Shown here: piece by piece, positions 24,219 through 33,545 of the stretch
Layout: every line of letters starts with the position of its first letter
How positions within the stretch are numbered: position 1 is the stretch's first letter
Assembly (NCBI GenBank): GCA_910584575.1
Contig: CAJUBG010000019.1
Location: forward strand, 1 to 60,733
Direction: 5' to 3'
DNA length: 60,733 nt
DNA from: an uncultured Dorea sp.
GTDB taxonomy: Bacteria > Bacillota > Clostridia > Lachnospirales > Lachnospiraceae
Notes under the pieces: model-generated
What the model was told of the DNA's origin: nothing
What the model saw: the letters and a program-made list of their open reading frames with translations, nothing else
The model's database searches: none
Program-made: the position numbers and the translations under genes

Positions 24219-25423
24219 AGTTCCTCCTCAAGCAGATGGCCGATGAGTTGATAGCCGTCCTCAAAGCTTCTTCCGGACAAGGCGGCTGTCTTTTCGGAAT
24301 ATTCTTCTGCCCCTTTTATGGATTTTGTACTGTCATACAGCAGATATGGTACCGCCTCCCTTGTGTGGGTGCGGACCTCGATGGGCGTAGGATGATCCGG
24401 CAGAAGCAGCAGACGGAAATCCTCCCCCGAAGCCTCAAGCCCTTCGAGGACAACCTTCAAGACCTTCTGATCCACATTCTCTATGGCAGTTATCTTATCT
24501 TTTGTAAGCCCCTGGTGCCCCATCTCATCCGGAGCCTCCACATGGATATAGGCAAAATCATACCCGTCCTTCGTAAGAGCCTTCAAAGCGGCGCGCGCTT
24601 TTCCCTCATAGTTGGTGTGAAGCCCGCCGTTTGCGCCCTCCACGAAAATACGGTCCATCCCCGCGCCTACCGCGATTCCCTTAAGCAAATCCACCGCGGA
24701 AATCATCACGCCCTTCTTTTTGGTACGTTCTTCAAAGGAGGTTAAGGAGGGCTTCCTCCCCGCGCCCCAGAACCAGGCAGAGTTGGCGGGCTTTTGCCCC
24801 TTTCTTCTTCTCTCCTCGTTCAGAGGATGGTTTTTCAGAAGCTCATAGCTTTTCTCCATCATATCCCTAAGAACCCTGTCCTCAGGAAGATAGTCCCCAA
24901 TCCGTTTTGTAAGGATATCGTGGGGCGGCGTAAGCTCGGTTTCCGTCCCGTCCTTCTGAATCAGGAGATGGCGGTAGCTGGTGCCGGCATAGAACTCATA
25001 CCCGTCCCTTTTAAGCCCCTCCTTCAAGGCTTCCAACAGGACGGACGCATCCTTTGTCTCAATCTCGTCAGAGCTGTGGTCTAACATTACCTGATCCTCA
25101 TAGCCGCCCTCCTGCTCAGACAATGACACAAGGTTGCACCGGAAGGAAACATCCGTATCCGCCATATCGACTCCGATACTCAAAGCCTCAAGCGGTGACC
25201 TTCCGGTATAAAAAATCTTCGGGTCATAGCCCATGACCGACAGATTGGCCGTATCACTCCCCGGCGCCATCCCCTTTGGAACCATGGACGCCATGCCAAG
25301 CTCTGATACCCGCGCAAGTTTATCCATCACCGGAGTATGGGCCGCCTCAAGGGTCGTCCTTTTGTCCAGTTCTTCAAGTGGCCGTCCTGCCATCCCGTCG
25401 CTCAAAATAATAATGTATTTCAT
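24212..25423 (-). CDS. ApgM-type phosphoglycerate-mutase-like protein, possible homoserine kinase
   Basis: This 403-residue protein of the alkaline-phosphatase superfamily has an N-terminal SDGMAGRPL (metal-binding Asp), PGSDTANLSVMGYDP (phosphorylated Ser) and late metal ligands EAPDEMGHQG and LPDHPTPIEVRTHT. This is the archaeal-type cofactor-independent phosphoglycerate mutase family (ApgM). It lies between hom and lysC, overlapping lysC by 7 bp. In several bacteria members in such a context are predicted to replace homoserine kinase in threonine synthesis. I consider that role at least as likely as glycolysis; sequence alone does not settle it. Confidence 0.85.
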   Translation of the reverse strand: MKYIIILSDGMAGRPLEELDKRTTLEAAHTPVMDKLARVSELGMASMVPKGMAPGSDTANLSVMGYDPKIFYTGRSPLEALSIGVDMADTDVSFRCNLVSLSEQEGGYEDQVMLDHSSDEIETKDASVLLEALKEGLKRDGYEFYAGTSYRHLLIQKDGTETELTPPHDILTKRIGDYLPEDRVLRDMMEKSYELLKNHPLNEERRRKGQKPANSAWFWGAGRKPSLTSFEERTKKKGVMISAVDLLKGIAVGAGMDRIFVEGANGGLHTNYEGKARAALKALTKDGYDFAYIHVEAPDEMGHQGLTKDKITAIENVDQKVLKVVLEGLEASGEDFRLLLLPDHPTPIEVRTHTREAVPYLLYDSTKSIKGAEEYSEKTAALSGRSFEDGYQLIGHLLEEELC

Positions 25424-25434
25424 TGGCTTCTCAC

Positions 25435-26658
25435 CTACCCCTCCACGCGAATCATATGAAGGATTTGCTCTCTGTAAATATTCGCCCTGGTCACATAATC
25501 CCCCTCCATCATAACCGGAGTGACAAAGCCAAATTCTCCCTCAAGCCCTTCTGCCTTTACAATCTCAATGTCTCCAAAGGAATCCTGAAGCCTTGAGAGC
25601 ATCTCATCTTCATTCCCCTTAAACCGGATAAAAAACCTGCGTTTTGCGTCCGCCTTATCCTCAAGCCTTAGCTTCTCCTGCTTCCACATGGTCATGATAT
25701 TCCGGTTCAGATGCTTCGCCGCATCCACCACGTCCGCCACAACCGCGCTGGCCGTGGGAAGCTTCCCCGCGCCGCTTCCGTAGAACATAGCGTCCCCAAG
25801 CACGTTTCCATGGACGAAAATAGAATTAAAGACTCCGTTTACATTATACAGAGGATGCTCAGGGTACAGCATACAGGGGGCCACGATGGCATGGAGACGG
25901 TTCCCTGCATGGCGTTTGCTGGAAGCCAGCAGCTTGATGGTGGTTCCCATGGCCTTGGCATACTTCATATCCTCCACCGTAATCTCGGTAATCCCTTCGC
26001 AGTAAATATCCTCAAAATCTACCTGCTGTCCGGAAATCAGGGAGGACAGAATGGCAATCTTGCGGCAGGCGTCATAGCCCTCCACGTCCGCCTCCGGATT
26101 GCGCTCAGCGTAACCATTTGCCTGGGCCTCCTTTAAGACGGTGTCATAGTCTGCCCCTTCGTAGAACATCTTTGTCAGCATATAGTTGGTGGTTCCGTTG
26201 AGAATTCCTGTAATCTCCTCGATCTCATCTGCCGTCAGGGAAGAATTTAAAGGCCGGATGATCGGAATCCCGCCTCCCACGCTGGCTTCAAACAGGAAAT
26301 TGATATTCTTCTCCTCGGCAATGGACAGAAGCTCAGCCCCGTGCTTTGCCACCAACGCCTTGTTGGACGTTGCCACGCTCTTTCCTGCCAGGAGGCACTT
26401 CTTCACAAAGGTGTAAGCCGGCTCAATGCCGCCCATCACCTCCACCACGATCTTGATGTCCTCGTCTGAAAGAATGGTATCGAAATCATGGACAATCATA
26501 TCCTGCACAGGGTCCCCAGGAAAATCCTTTAAGTCCAGGACATACTTGATTTTAAGCTCGTCCCCGATTCTCTGGTTGATGCGCGCGCCGTTGGTGTTCA
26601 CCACCTCCACCACGCCTGAGCCAACCGTCCCATATCCTAAAACTGCTATATTAACCAT
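25435..26658 (-). CDS. hom: Homoserine dehydrogenase
   Basis: This 407-residue enzyme has an N-terminal NAD(P)-binding glycine motif (VLGYGTVGSGV), the catalytic-domain block GGIPIIRPLNSSL with GILNGTTNYML, the lysine-containing region around EDIYCEGI, and a C-terminal ACT-like domain (RRFFIRFKGNE onward). It reduces aspartate semialdehyde to homoserine. It is 15 bp after prfB and 11 bp before the ApgM-like gene, so the three probably share an mRNA. Confidence 0.95.
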   Translation of the reverse strand: MVNIAVLGYGTVGSGVVEVVNTNGARINQRIGDELKIKYVLDLKDFPGDPVQDMIVHDFDTILSDEDIKIVVEVMGGIEPAYTFVKKCLLAGKSVATSNKALVAKHGAELLSIAEEKNINFLFEASVGGGIPIIRPLNSSLTADEIEEITGILNGTTNYMLTKMFYEGADYDTVLKEAQANGYAERNPEADVEGYDACRKIAILSSLISGQQVDFEDIYCEGITEITVEDMKYAKAMGTTIKLLASSKRHAGNRLHAIVAPCMLYPEHPLYNVNGVFNSIFVHGNVLGDAMFYGSGAGKLPTASAVVADVVDAAKHLNRNIMTMWKQEKLRLEDKADAKRRFFIRFKGNEDEMLSRLQDSFGDIEIVKAEGLEGEFGFVTPVMMEGDYVTRANIYREQILHMIRVEG

Positions 26659-26673
26659 CTGTTTGTCCCTCCT

Positions 26674-27781
26674 CTAACTATTCACTGTCTGTTTCAGATA
26701 GGCATTCATAAACATATCAAGAGCGCCGTCCAGAACTGCCGCCACGTTGCTGTTCTCTACATTGGTCCTGTGGTCCTTCACCATGGTGTAGGGCTGCATC
26801 ACATAAGAACGAATCTGATTGCCAAAGCCAATCTCCTTGACCTCCCCGCGGATATCCGAAACCTTATCCGCCTGCGCCTGCTCTTTTAAAAGCTTAAGCT
26901 TTACTTTGAGCATCTGCATGGCCTTCTCCTTGTTGTGATGCTGAGACCGTTCATTCTGGCACTGTACCACGATTCCCGTGGGTAAATGGGTGATGCGGAT
27001 TGCGGAGGAGGTCTTGTTGACATGCTGTCCTCCCGCGCCGCTTGCACGATAGGTGTCAATCTTCAAATCATCCTCTGCAATCTCAATATCCAACTCCTCC
27101 TCAATATCAGGCACCACGTCGCAGGAGGCAAAAGAAGTCTGCCGCTTGCCCGCAGCGTTAAAGGGTGAGATTCTCACCAGACGGTGGACGCCCTTTTCTG
27201 ATTTGAGATACCCGTAGGCATTCTCGCCGTTTACCTCAAAGGTCACGGCCTTCGTTCCTGTAATATCCCCGTCCAGATAGTCCAATACCTGAATGGAGAA
27301 GCCCTTTCTCTCCGAAAAACGGCTGTACATCCGGTAGAGCATACTGGCCCAGTCACAGGACTCCGTCCCGCCTGCGCCTGCATGGATCGTCACAATGGCA
27401 TTGCAGGAATCATACTCGCCGGACAGAAGCGTCTGAATGCGAAGTCCTTCAAACACACTCTCAAACTCCTTAATCTCCGCCCCAATCTCCTCTGCCATGG
27501 ACGCGTCGTTCTCCTCATACCCCATCTCAATCAGCAGGTTGATATCATCATAGGCTGTATACAGCTTCTTAATGGTATCAACCAATTCCCTAAGATTCTT
27601 AAGCTCCTTCATAAACCGCTGCGACTCCTCCGGAGAATCCCAGAAGCCTGGTTCTTCAATCTTTCGCTCTAATTCCTCAATCCGTCTTTCCTTCCCTGCC
27701 AGGTCAAAGTGAATCCCTCATCTCGGCAAGAGGTTCTTCATATGCATTCATCAGTGTCTTGAACTGATCCAATTCAACCAT
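26674..27781 (-). CDS. prfB: Peptide chain release factor 2 with programmed +1 frameshift
   Basis: Translation starts at the ATG at 27781 (AGAGGTGA upstream) and runs 25 codons to a TGA at 27706-27704 in the context CTT TGA C. A +1 shift there opens the long frame DLAGKERRIEELE, giving a 368-residue protein. The stop-recognition tripeptide SPF (205-207, ISPFNAAGKR) and the catalytic GGQ (250-252, SGAGGQHVNKT) are both present. RF2 releases peptides at UGA and UAA, and low RF2 favours the frameshift, a known autoregulatory loop. AGGG upstream of the shift site could be the stimulatory SD-like element. It is 37 bp after secA. Confidence 0.95.
27703..27709 (-). promoter_or_regulatory. RF2 programmed frameshift site CTTTGAC
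   Basis: On the minus strand the heptamer CTT TGA C ends the short zero frame of prfB. AGGG lies six bases upstream as a candidate internal SD. Skipping the T at 27706 gives GAC and the full release-factor frame. Confidence 0.93.
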
Positions 27782-27818
27782 CTTATCACCTCTTTCTTTA
27801 TTCTCTATTCTATGTAAA

Positions 27819-30386
27819 CTACTTGCGCCCGCAGCATTGCTTATACTTCTTGCCGCTTCCGCAAGGGCATGGGTCATTGGGGTAAACCTTCTTATCCGCC
27901 CGTTTCTTTGGCGCGCGCGCGGCGCTCTCGTCTCGGTTGGTTCCCGTCACCTTAGCCACCTGCTCACGCTCTACCTTCTGCTCAATCCGGATGTGGAACA
28001 GGGCCCGGATGGTATCCGCCGCAATTCCCTTGGTCATCTCGTCGAACATATCGTACCCGATCATCTTGTACTCTACCTTGGGGTCACGCTGGCCGTAAGC
28101 CTGAAGCCCAATCCCCTGGCGAAGCTGATCCATGTCGTCGATGTGGGCCATCCACTTTGCGTCAATGACTTTCAGAAGGAATACTCTCTCCACCTCTCGA
28201 ATCTGCTCAGGCTCAGGAAATTCCGATTCCTTCGCCTCATATGCCTTGGCGGCCCGTTCTTTTAAGAGATGCTTCAATTCCTTCTGGCCCATTCCCCTTA
28301 CGTCCTCCTCCGTCACCGCCGCAATGGGGATGGTATTGTGGATGGTCAGGTTAAGCTCTGCCAAGTTCCACTCATCATAGTCCTGGTCCTTTCCGGTCAC
28401 CATATCCACCACATTCTCCACATACTCATTCATCATATGGAAAATGGAATCCCGCATATTCTCGCCGTCCAGCACCCGCCGTCTTTCTTCATATATAATC
28501 TCTCTCTGCTCATTCATAACCTGGTCGTAGTCTAAGAGATTCTTACGGATTCCGAAGTTATTGGCCTCAATCTTCTGCTGCGCCTTCTCGATAGCGCTTG
28601 AGAGCATCTTATGTTCAATCTGTTCTCCGTCCTCCACGCCAAGAGCCGTAAATATGTTCATCAGCCTCTCAGAGCCGAACAGACGCATCAAATCATCCTC
28701 CAGGGAAATGTAGAACCTGGACTCCCCCGGATCTCCCTGACGTCCGGAGCGTCCACGAAGCTGATTGTCAATACGCCTGGACTCATGCCTCTCCGTACCG
28801 ATAATCTTAAGTCCGCCTGCCGCCCTCGCCTCATCGTCCAGCTTGATATCCGTACCACGTCCGGCCATATTGGTGGCAATGGTCACCGCGTCATGAACAC
28901 CCGCCTGAGCAACGATCTCCGCCTCCATCTCATGGAACTTGGCATTTAAGACATTGTGCTTAATCCCCCGCCTTTTAAGCATACCGCTTAAAAGCTCGGA
29001 ATTCTCGATGGTAATCGTACCCACCAGTACCGGCTGGTGCCTTCCGTGAGCCTCCTCTATGGCGTCGCAGACTGCCTTGAACTTCTCCTTCTGTGTCTTA
29101 TACACCGCGTCATCCAAATCTTTTCTCTGGACAGGTACATTGGTAGGAATCTCGATAACATCCATTCCGTAGATTTCGCGGAACTCCTTCTCCTCTGTGA
29201 GCGCCGTACCGGTCATACCTGATTTCTTTGCAAATTTATTAAATAAGTTTTGGAAGGTGATGGTTGCCAGTGTCCTGCTCTCCCGCTTCACCTTCACATG
29301 CTCTTTTGCCTCAATGGCCTGGTGCAGACCGTCGGAATAGCGGCGGCCCGGCATGATACGTCCAGTGAACTCGTCTACGATTAAGACCTCGTCCTCCTTC
29401 ACCACATAATCCTTGTCCTTGAACATCAGGTTATGGGCGCGCAGAGCCAGTATAATATTGTGCTGAATCTCTAAATTCTCGGAATCGGCAAGGTTCTCAA
29501 TATGGAAGAATTTCTCCACCTTCTTGACGCCGTCCTCAGTGAGATTGATATTCTTCTCCTTCTCATTGACGATAAAATCTCCCGTCTCCTCAATCTCCTC
29601 GCCCATGATGGCGTTCATCTTGCTGAACTCTCCGCTTGCCTCCCCGCGCTCTAACTGGCGGGCCAGGATATCGCAGGCTTCATAGAGCTTCGTAGACTTG
29701 CCACTCTGTCCGGAAATGATGAGAGGCGTGCGGGCCTCGTCGATTAACACAGAGTCCACCTCGTCGATGATGGCGAATTTCAGTCCCCTCTGCACAAGCT
29801 GCTCTTTGTAAATCACCATGTTATCCCGCAGATAATCGAAACCAAGCTCATTGTTGGTCACATAAGTAATGTCACAGTTGTAGGCCGCGCGCCTCTCGTC
29901 ATTATCCATGCCGTTGAGCACCACGCCTACCGTCAGTCCCAGGAATTCATGGATCTGTCCCATCCACTCGGCGTCACGCTTGGCCAGATAATCGTTGACC
30001 GTTACCACATGTACGCCCTCTCCTGTCAGCGCATTCAGATAAGCCGGAAGGGTGGATACAAGCGTCTTTCCTTCACCTGTACGCATCTCTGCGATACGCC
30101 CCTGGTGCAGGATGATACCGCCGATAATCTGGACGCGGAAATGCCTAAGCCCAATCACGCGCACAGACGCCTCCCTCACGACAGCGTATGCCTCAGGCAG
30201 GATGTCGTCAAGGGTTGCCTCGCCGTTTTGAAGCTTCTTTTTGAATTCCCTGGTCTTATCTTTTAATTCACTGTCCGATAACTTCTGCATCTCCGGCTCA
30301 AGAGCCTCGACTGCGTCCACAATCGGGTAGATTCGCTTTAACTCATTTTCGCTATGCGTTCCGAATAATTTTTGCATTAAACCCAT
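27819..30386 (-). CDS. secA: Preprotein translocase ATPase SecA
   Basis: This 855-residue SecA has Walker A in AEMRTGEGKTLVSTLPAYL, the DEVD-type Walker B (AIIDEVDSVLIDEARTPL), helicase motifs such as TNMAGRGTDIKL and QLRGRSGRQGDPG, and a C-terminal zinc-binding tail CPCGSGKKYKQCCGRK that binds SecB or ribosomes in other bacteria. It drives protein export through SecYEG. A good promoter lies at 30441-30469. It is followed by prfB, a conserved pairing in Firmicutes. Confidence 0.97.
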   Translation of the reverse strand: MGLMQKLFGTHSENELKRIYPIVDAVEALEPEMQKLSDSELKDKTREFKKKLQNGEATLDDILPEAYAVVREASVRVIGLRHFRVQIIGGIILHQGRIAEMRTGEGKTLVSTLPAYLNALTGEGVHVVTVNDYLAKRDAEWMGQIHEFLGLTVGVVLNGMDNDERRAAYNCDITYVTNNELGFDYLRDNMVIYKEQLVQRGLKFAIIDEVDSVLIDEARTPLIISGQSGKSTKLYEACDILARQLERGEASGEFSKMNAIMGEEIEETGDFIVNEKEKNINLTEDGVKKVEKFFHIENLADSENLEIQHNIILALRAHNLMFKDKDYVVKEDEVLIVDEFTGRIMPGRRYSDGLHQAIEAKEHVKVKRESRTLATITFQNLFNKFAKKSGMTGTALTEEKEFREIYGMDVIEIPTNVPVQRKDLDDAVYKTQKEKFKAVCDAIEEAHGRHQPVLVGTITIENSELLSGMLKRRGIKHNVLNAKFHEMEAEIVAQAGVHDAVTIATNMAGRGTDIKLDDEARAAGGLKIIGTERHESRRIDNQLRGRSGRQGDPGESRFYISLEDDLMRLFGSERLMNIFTALGVEDGEQIEHKMLSSAIEKAQQKIEANNFGIRKNLLDYDQVMNEQREIIYEERRRVLDGENMRDSIFHMMNEYVENVVDMVTGKDQDYDEWNLAELNLTIHNTIPIAAVTEEDVRGMGQKELKHLLKERAAKAYEAKESEFPEPEQIREVERVFLLKVIDAKWMAHIDDMDQLRQGIGLQAYGQRDPKVEYKMIGYDMFDEMTKGIAADTIRALFHIRIEQKVEREQVAKVTGTNRDESAARAPKKRADKKVYPNDPCPCGSGKKYKQCCGRK

Positions 30387-30440
30387 ATTGTTAATAGCTC
30401 CTTATCACTAATTTAGCCATGGTAAACCACTTTATCCTAC

Positions 30441-30469
30441 ATAATAACACTAACTATATGGCAATTCAA
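30441..30469 (-). promoter_or_regulatory. secA promoter
   Basis: On the minus strand TTGAAT (30469-30464) and TATTAT (30446-30441) are separated by 17 bp. AGTGGTTTA (complement of 30423-30431) follows just downstream, and its inverted partner lies inside the divergent Rpn-gene promoter (30544-30552). Confidence 0.75.
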
Positions 30470-30532
30470 CTAATTTATGAAGTGTTTACAAACTGTTAAT
30501 TTTCATAATATCTTTACACGCGGCCTCTCGGC

Positions 30533-30561
30533 TTGTAAAACCAAGTGGTTTATGTTAGTAT
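30533..30561 (+). promoter_or_regulatory. Promoter of the Rpn-family gene
   Basis: TTGTAA (30533-30538) and TAGTAT (30556-30561) are 17 bp apart on the plus strand. The 9-bp AGTGGTTTA arm (30544-30552) lies in the spacer, where a repressor could act. Confidence 0.65.
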
Positions 30562-30592
30562 ATAAACATGAAACTGAAAGTAGGTGTTAGCA

Positions 30593-31411
30593 TTGACAGT
30601 GACTGAGCAGGCAGAGAAACAGCATCAAGAAGATTTACAACGGTTAAAAGAGCTGCGGCCAATTGATGATGATTTCATGCGCTGCCTTTTTAAAGACAAT
30701 ATCCCATTAGCTGAATTTGTGTTACGCATAATTACTAATAAACAAGACTTGGTTATTACTGACTGCGAGACACAAAAGGATATGAAAAGGTTGGCGGGCG
30801 CACGTTCAATCTGTCTGGACGCATACGGAATAGACACCACCGGAAAAAGATATGATTTAGAAATCCAACGACAGGAAAAAGGCGCTGATCCCCATAGAGC
30901 AAGATACCATTCCAGTGTTTTAGATGTTGAGAACCTTCATTCTGGTCAGGACTTCAAGGACTTACCAGATACTTATACAATCTTTATTATTGAAAAAGAT
31001 TTTTATGGCAAAGGCGAACCTGTTTACCCGATTGAGCGAATCAACGTAATAACAGGTAATTCTTTTGAAGATGGGGAACATATCCTTTATGTAAATGGTG
31101 AATATCGGGGTGATTCCAATATTGGAAAGCTCATGCACGATTTTAACTGTACTAATGCAGACGATATGAATTTTAAACTGATGGCAGACCGTACAAGGTA
31201 TCTGAAAAAGAATCCAAAAGGAGTGAGCGAAATGTGCCGGATTATGGAAGATATGAGAAATGAATCTTTAAAAGAGGGAATAAAAGAAGAAAAAAAGATG
31301 ACCGTACTCCGAATGTTGGAGGCCGGAAAATATGTCCTTGAAGAAATTGCAAATATTTCCGGACTTTCTCTTGAAGACGTAAAGAAATTAAAAGCAGAGC
31401 GAACTATATAG
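30593..31411 (+). CDS. Rpn/PD-(D/E)XK nuclease-family protein
   Basis: This protein of about 272 residues matches the Rpn/transposase-like PD-(D/E)XK family. Its N-terminal part holds PIDDDFMRCLFKDN, the nuclease core shows LDAYGIDTTGKRYDLEIQRQ (the D...E-x-Q active-site pattern), and HRARYHSSVLDVENLHSGQ and TYTIFIIEKDFYG follow. The C-terminal part is helical. Members are usually annotated as recombination-promoting nucleases and are not true transposases. The TTG at 30593 has AGGTG six bases upstream; the GTG at 30584 overlaps that site, so the start is uncertain. It has its own promoter and terminator. Confidence 0.82.
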   Translation: MTVTEQAEKQHQEDLQRLKELRPIDDDFMRCLFKDNIPLAEFVLRIITNKQDLVITDCETQKDMKRLAGARSICLDAYGIDTTGKRYDLEIQRQEKGADPHRARYHSSVLDVENLHSGQDFKDLPDTYTIFIIEKDFYGKGEPVYPIERINVITGNSFEDGEHILYVNGEYRGDSNIGKLMHDFNCTNADDMNFKLMADRTRYLKKNPKGVSEMCRIMEDMRNESLKEGIKEEKKMTVLRMLEAGKYVLEEIANISGLSLEDVKKLKAERTI

Positions 31412-31423
31412 GGCAAACCCAAT

Positions 31424-31470
31424 AATACAAGATATGGCCGTTTTTAGTAAATGCCATATCTTGTATTTTT
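31424..31470 (+). terminator. Terminator of the Rpn-family gene
   Basis: A perfect 15-bp stem (31424-31438 with 31453-31467) is followed by T. It lies 12 bp after the stop and just before the convergent hisA end, so it could serve both. Confidence 0.9.
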
Positions 31471-31475
31471 TACTC

Positions 31476-32264
31476 TTAATGCGACAGGCTCTCGTTATAA
31501 ATGCATTTCACACTTTGATAGGGAATCCTCCCCCCAAAAAGATCTAACGCACTCCCAATGGTAAAGTCAAGCCTCCCCTTGGAAATCTCACGAAAATACT
31601 CCAAATCCTTAAGGTTTCCGATTCCCCCCGCATAGGTAATAGGAATACCGTACCTTTCGCTTAACAGCTTAACCAGCCCGTCTTCTATGCCGGAGGCCTT
31701 CCCCTCCACGTCTACGCCATGCACCAGGAATTCGTCGCAGTATCCCGCGATTTTATCGAGGATTTCACCCGTAAGCCTTACATTGGTAAAGGTCTGCCAG
31801 CGGTTCGTCACAATGTAGTAGCCGTCGTCCTTTTTCCTGCAGCTTAAATCAATCACCACATGCTCTTTCCCTACCGCCTTCCTAAGCTCGTCCATACGGT
31901 CCCAGTGAATCTCCCCGTCCTTAAAAACATAGGAGGTGACAATCACATGGCTTGCCCCTGCTTCAATATACTCCCCCGCGTTTTCGGCGGTAATCCCTCC
32001 GCCAATCTGCAGGCCGCCAGGATAGGCCGCCAACGCTTTCATAGCCTGCTGCCTGGTCTTTTCATAATATTTTGAGGACGGCGGGTTTAGAAGAATCACA
32101 TGCCCCCCTTTTAGCCCGTCCTTCTGATAGAGTCTCGCAAAGTAATCCGCGCCCTGCCTGGCCGTAAAATTTTCTACTGCCTGGTCATTTTCGTCCTTAA
32201 GGCTTTTGCCCACAATCTGTTTCACTTCTCCGTTATGGATATCGATACATGGTCTGAATCTCAT
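31476..32264 (-). CDS. hisA: HisA-type phosphoribosyl isomerase, eukaryote-like form
   Basis: This 262-residue TIM barrel begins MRFRPCIDIHNGEVKQIVG. It contains LQIGGGITAENAGEYIEAGA, VVIDLSCRKKDDGYYIVTNR, ITYAGGIGNLKDLE and FTIGSALDLFGG. The layout matches the divergent HIS6/eukaryotic-type ProFAR isomerase, not the usual bacterial HisA. The reaction would be isomerisation of ProFAR in histidine synthesis. The two catalytic aspartates appear to be in CIDIH and in the DLSCR region. It is not in a his operon here: it lies 12 bp after paaK. GGAGG precedes the ATG. Confidence 0.85.
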   Translation of the reverse strand: MRFRPCIDIHNGEVKQIVGKSLKDENDQAVENFTARQGADYFARLYQKDGLKGGHVILLNPPSSKYYEKTRQQAMKALAAYPGGLQIGGGITAENAGEYIEAGASHVIVTSYVFKDGEIHWDRMDELRKAVGKEHVVIDLSCRKKDDGYYIVTNRWQTFTNVRLTGEILDKIAGYCDEFLVHGVDVEGKASGIEDGLVKLLSERYGIPITYAGGIGNLKDLEYFREISKGRLDFTIGSALDLFGGRIPYQSVKCIYNESLSH

Positions 32265-32276
32265 AGAGCCTCCTTC

Positions 32277-33545
32277 TTAGTACCGGTTGTCAAAAATGCG
32301 GGTGGACTTCTTCTCACTCCTTGGCAGATCCCCAACCGGAACCGGCTTCACATTCACCGTAATGCCGATCTTGCTCTTGAACTCCTGGGAAATAACCTTA
32401 GCCGCCGCTTTTGCCTCTACCCCGCTGTTAATCTCCACGAACAGGGTACAAACATCCTTCCCATTCAGATGGTCAAGCATAAACTGGTACTCGCTTGAGG
32501 CTTCGGCAACGCCTTTTAACATTTCTTCAATCTGGCTTGGGAAAATATTTACCCCCTTAACCTTCACCATATCGTCCGTCCTCCCAATCAGGGTATCAAT
32601 CCTTGGGAAACGAGAGCCGCAAGGGCAGTCCCCAGGAATAAAACGAGTCAGGTCGTGGGTGCGGTATCGAATCAGGGGCGCGCCCTGCTTGCGAAGGGTG
32701 GTGATGACCAGCTCGCCGATCTCTCCGTCCGGCAGCACCTCCCCTGTCTTGGGGTCAACAATCTCAAAATACACATAATCATCCCAGTAATGCATCCCGC
32801 ACTCATAGTCGCAGCTCATGGCGATTCCGGGACCGTAAACCTCCGTAAGCCCGTAAATGTCATAAAGCTTAACCCCCAATTCAGACGCGATTCTTTTTCG
32901 CATCTTCTCACCCCACCGTTCCGAGCCGATAACGCCTTTTTTCAGGCTGATCTTATCCGTAAGCCTCCTCTTGGCGATCTCCTCGGCCAGCAAAAGCGCG
33001 TAGGAGGAGGTAGCGCACAATACCGTGGATTTCAAATCCTGCATCATGCGAAGCTGCTTATCCGTGTTGCCAGGCCCCATAGGAATCGTCATTGCCCCCA
33101 GATGCTCAGCCCCCAACTGGAAGCCGATGCCTGCGGTCCACAGGCCATAGCCTGGCGTGATATGAATCCGGTCAAGCGCCGTGATTCCTGCCATCTCGTA
33201 GCATCTGGCGAACATCTTCGCCCAGTCGTCCACATCCTTCTGGGTATAAGGGATAATCACCGGCGTTCCCGTGGTTCCGGAGGAGGAATGGATTCTGACG
33301 ATCTCCTCGTCCGGCACGGTCTGTAATCCCAGAGGATACGCCTCCCTGAGATCCCCCTTCCAGGTAAAGGGCAATTTTTCAAAATCCTCCTGGCTTTGGA
33401 TTGCGTCAATGTCAAGCTCTTTGAATTTCTCCTTGTAGAAACAAGGCTTGGAGGTTAAAAGCTTCAAATTTGTCTTAATCAGTCTGAACTGTAATTCTGT
33501 CATCCGCATATATTTTTTTCCCTTCTGTCTGGTAATATTTTTCAT
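32277..33545 (-). CDS. paaK: Phenylacetate-CoA ligase family protein
   Basis: This 422-residue acyl-adenylate-forming enzyme has the ATP motif HSSSGTTGTPVIIPYT, the central YDIYGLTEVYGPG motif, RYRTHDLTR, and the C-terminal lysine-containing region (RSEKKSTRIFDNRY). It activates aryl acids such as phenylacetate or indoleacetate as CoA thioesters. It follows iorA-iorB directly, and such PaaK homologues commonly accompany IOR. The ATG at 33545 overlaps the iorB stop; an ATG at 33509 is also possible and fits the family N-terminus. Confidence 0.9.
   Translation of the reverse strand: MKNITRQKGKKYMRMTELQFRLIKTNLKLLTSKPCFYKEKFKELDIDAIQSQEDFEKLPFTWKGDLREAYPLGLQTVPDEEIVRIHSSSGTTGTPVIIPYTQKDVDDWAKMFARCYEMAGITALDRIHITPGYGLWTAGIGFQLGAEHLGAMTIPMGPGNTDKQLRMMQDLKSTVLCATSSYALLLAEEIAKRRLTDKISLKKGVIGSERWGEKMRKRIASELGVKLYDIYGLTEVYGPGIAMSCDYECGMHYWDDYVYFEIVDPKTGEVLPDGEIGELVITTLRKQGAPLIRYRTHDLTRFIPGDCPCGSRFPRIDTLIGRTDDMVKVKGVNIFPSQIEEMLKGVAEASSEYQFMLDHLNGKDVCTLFVEINSGVEAKAAAKVISQEFKSKIGITVNVKPVPVGDLPRSEKKSTRIFDNRY

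Noticed and set aside
32655..33326. A 223-codon plus-strand frame
   Set aside because: It is antisense to paaK and is a by-product of codon bias in a GC-richer gene.
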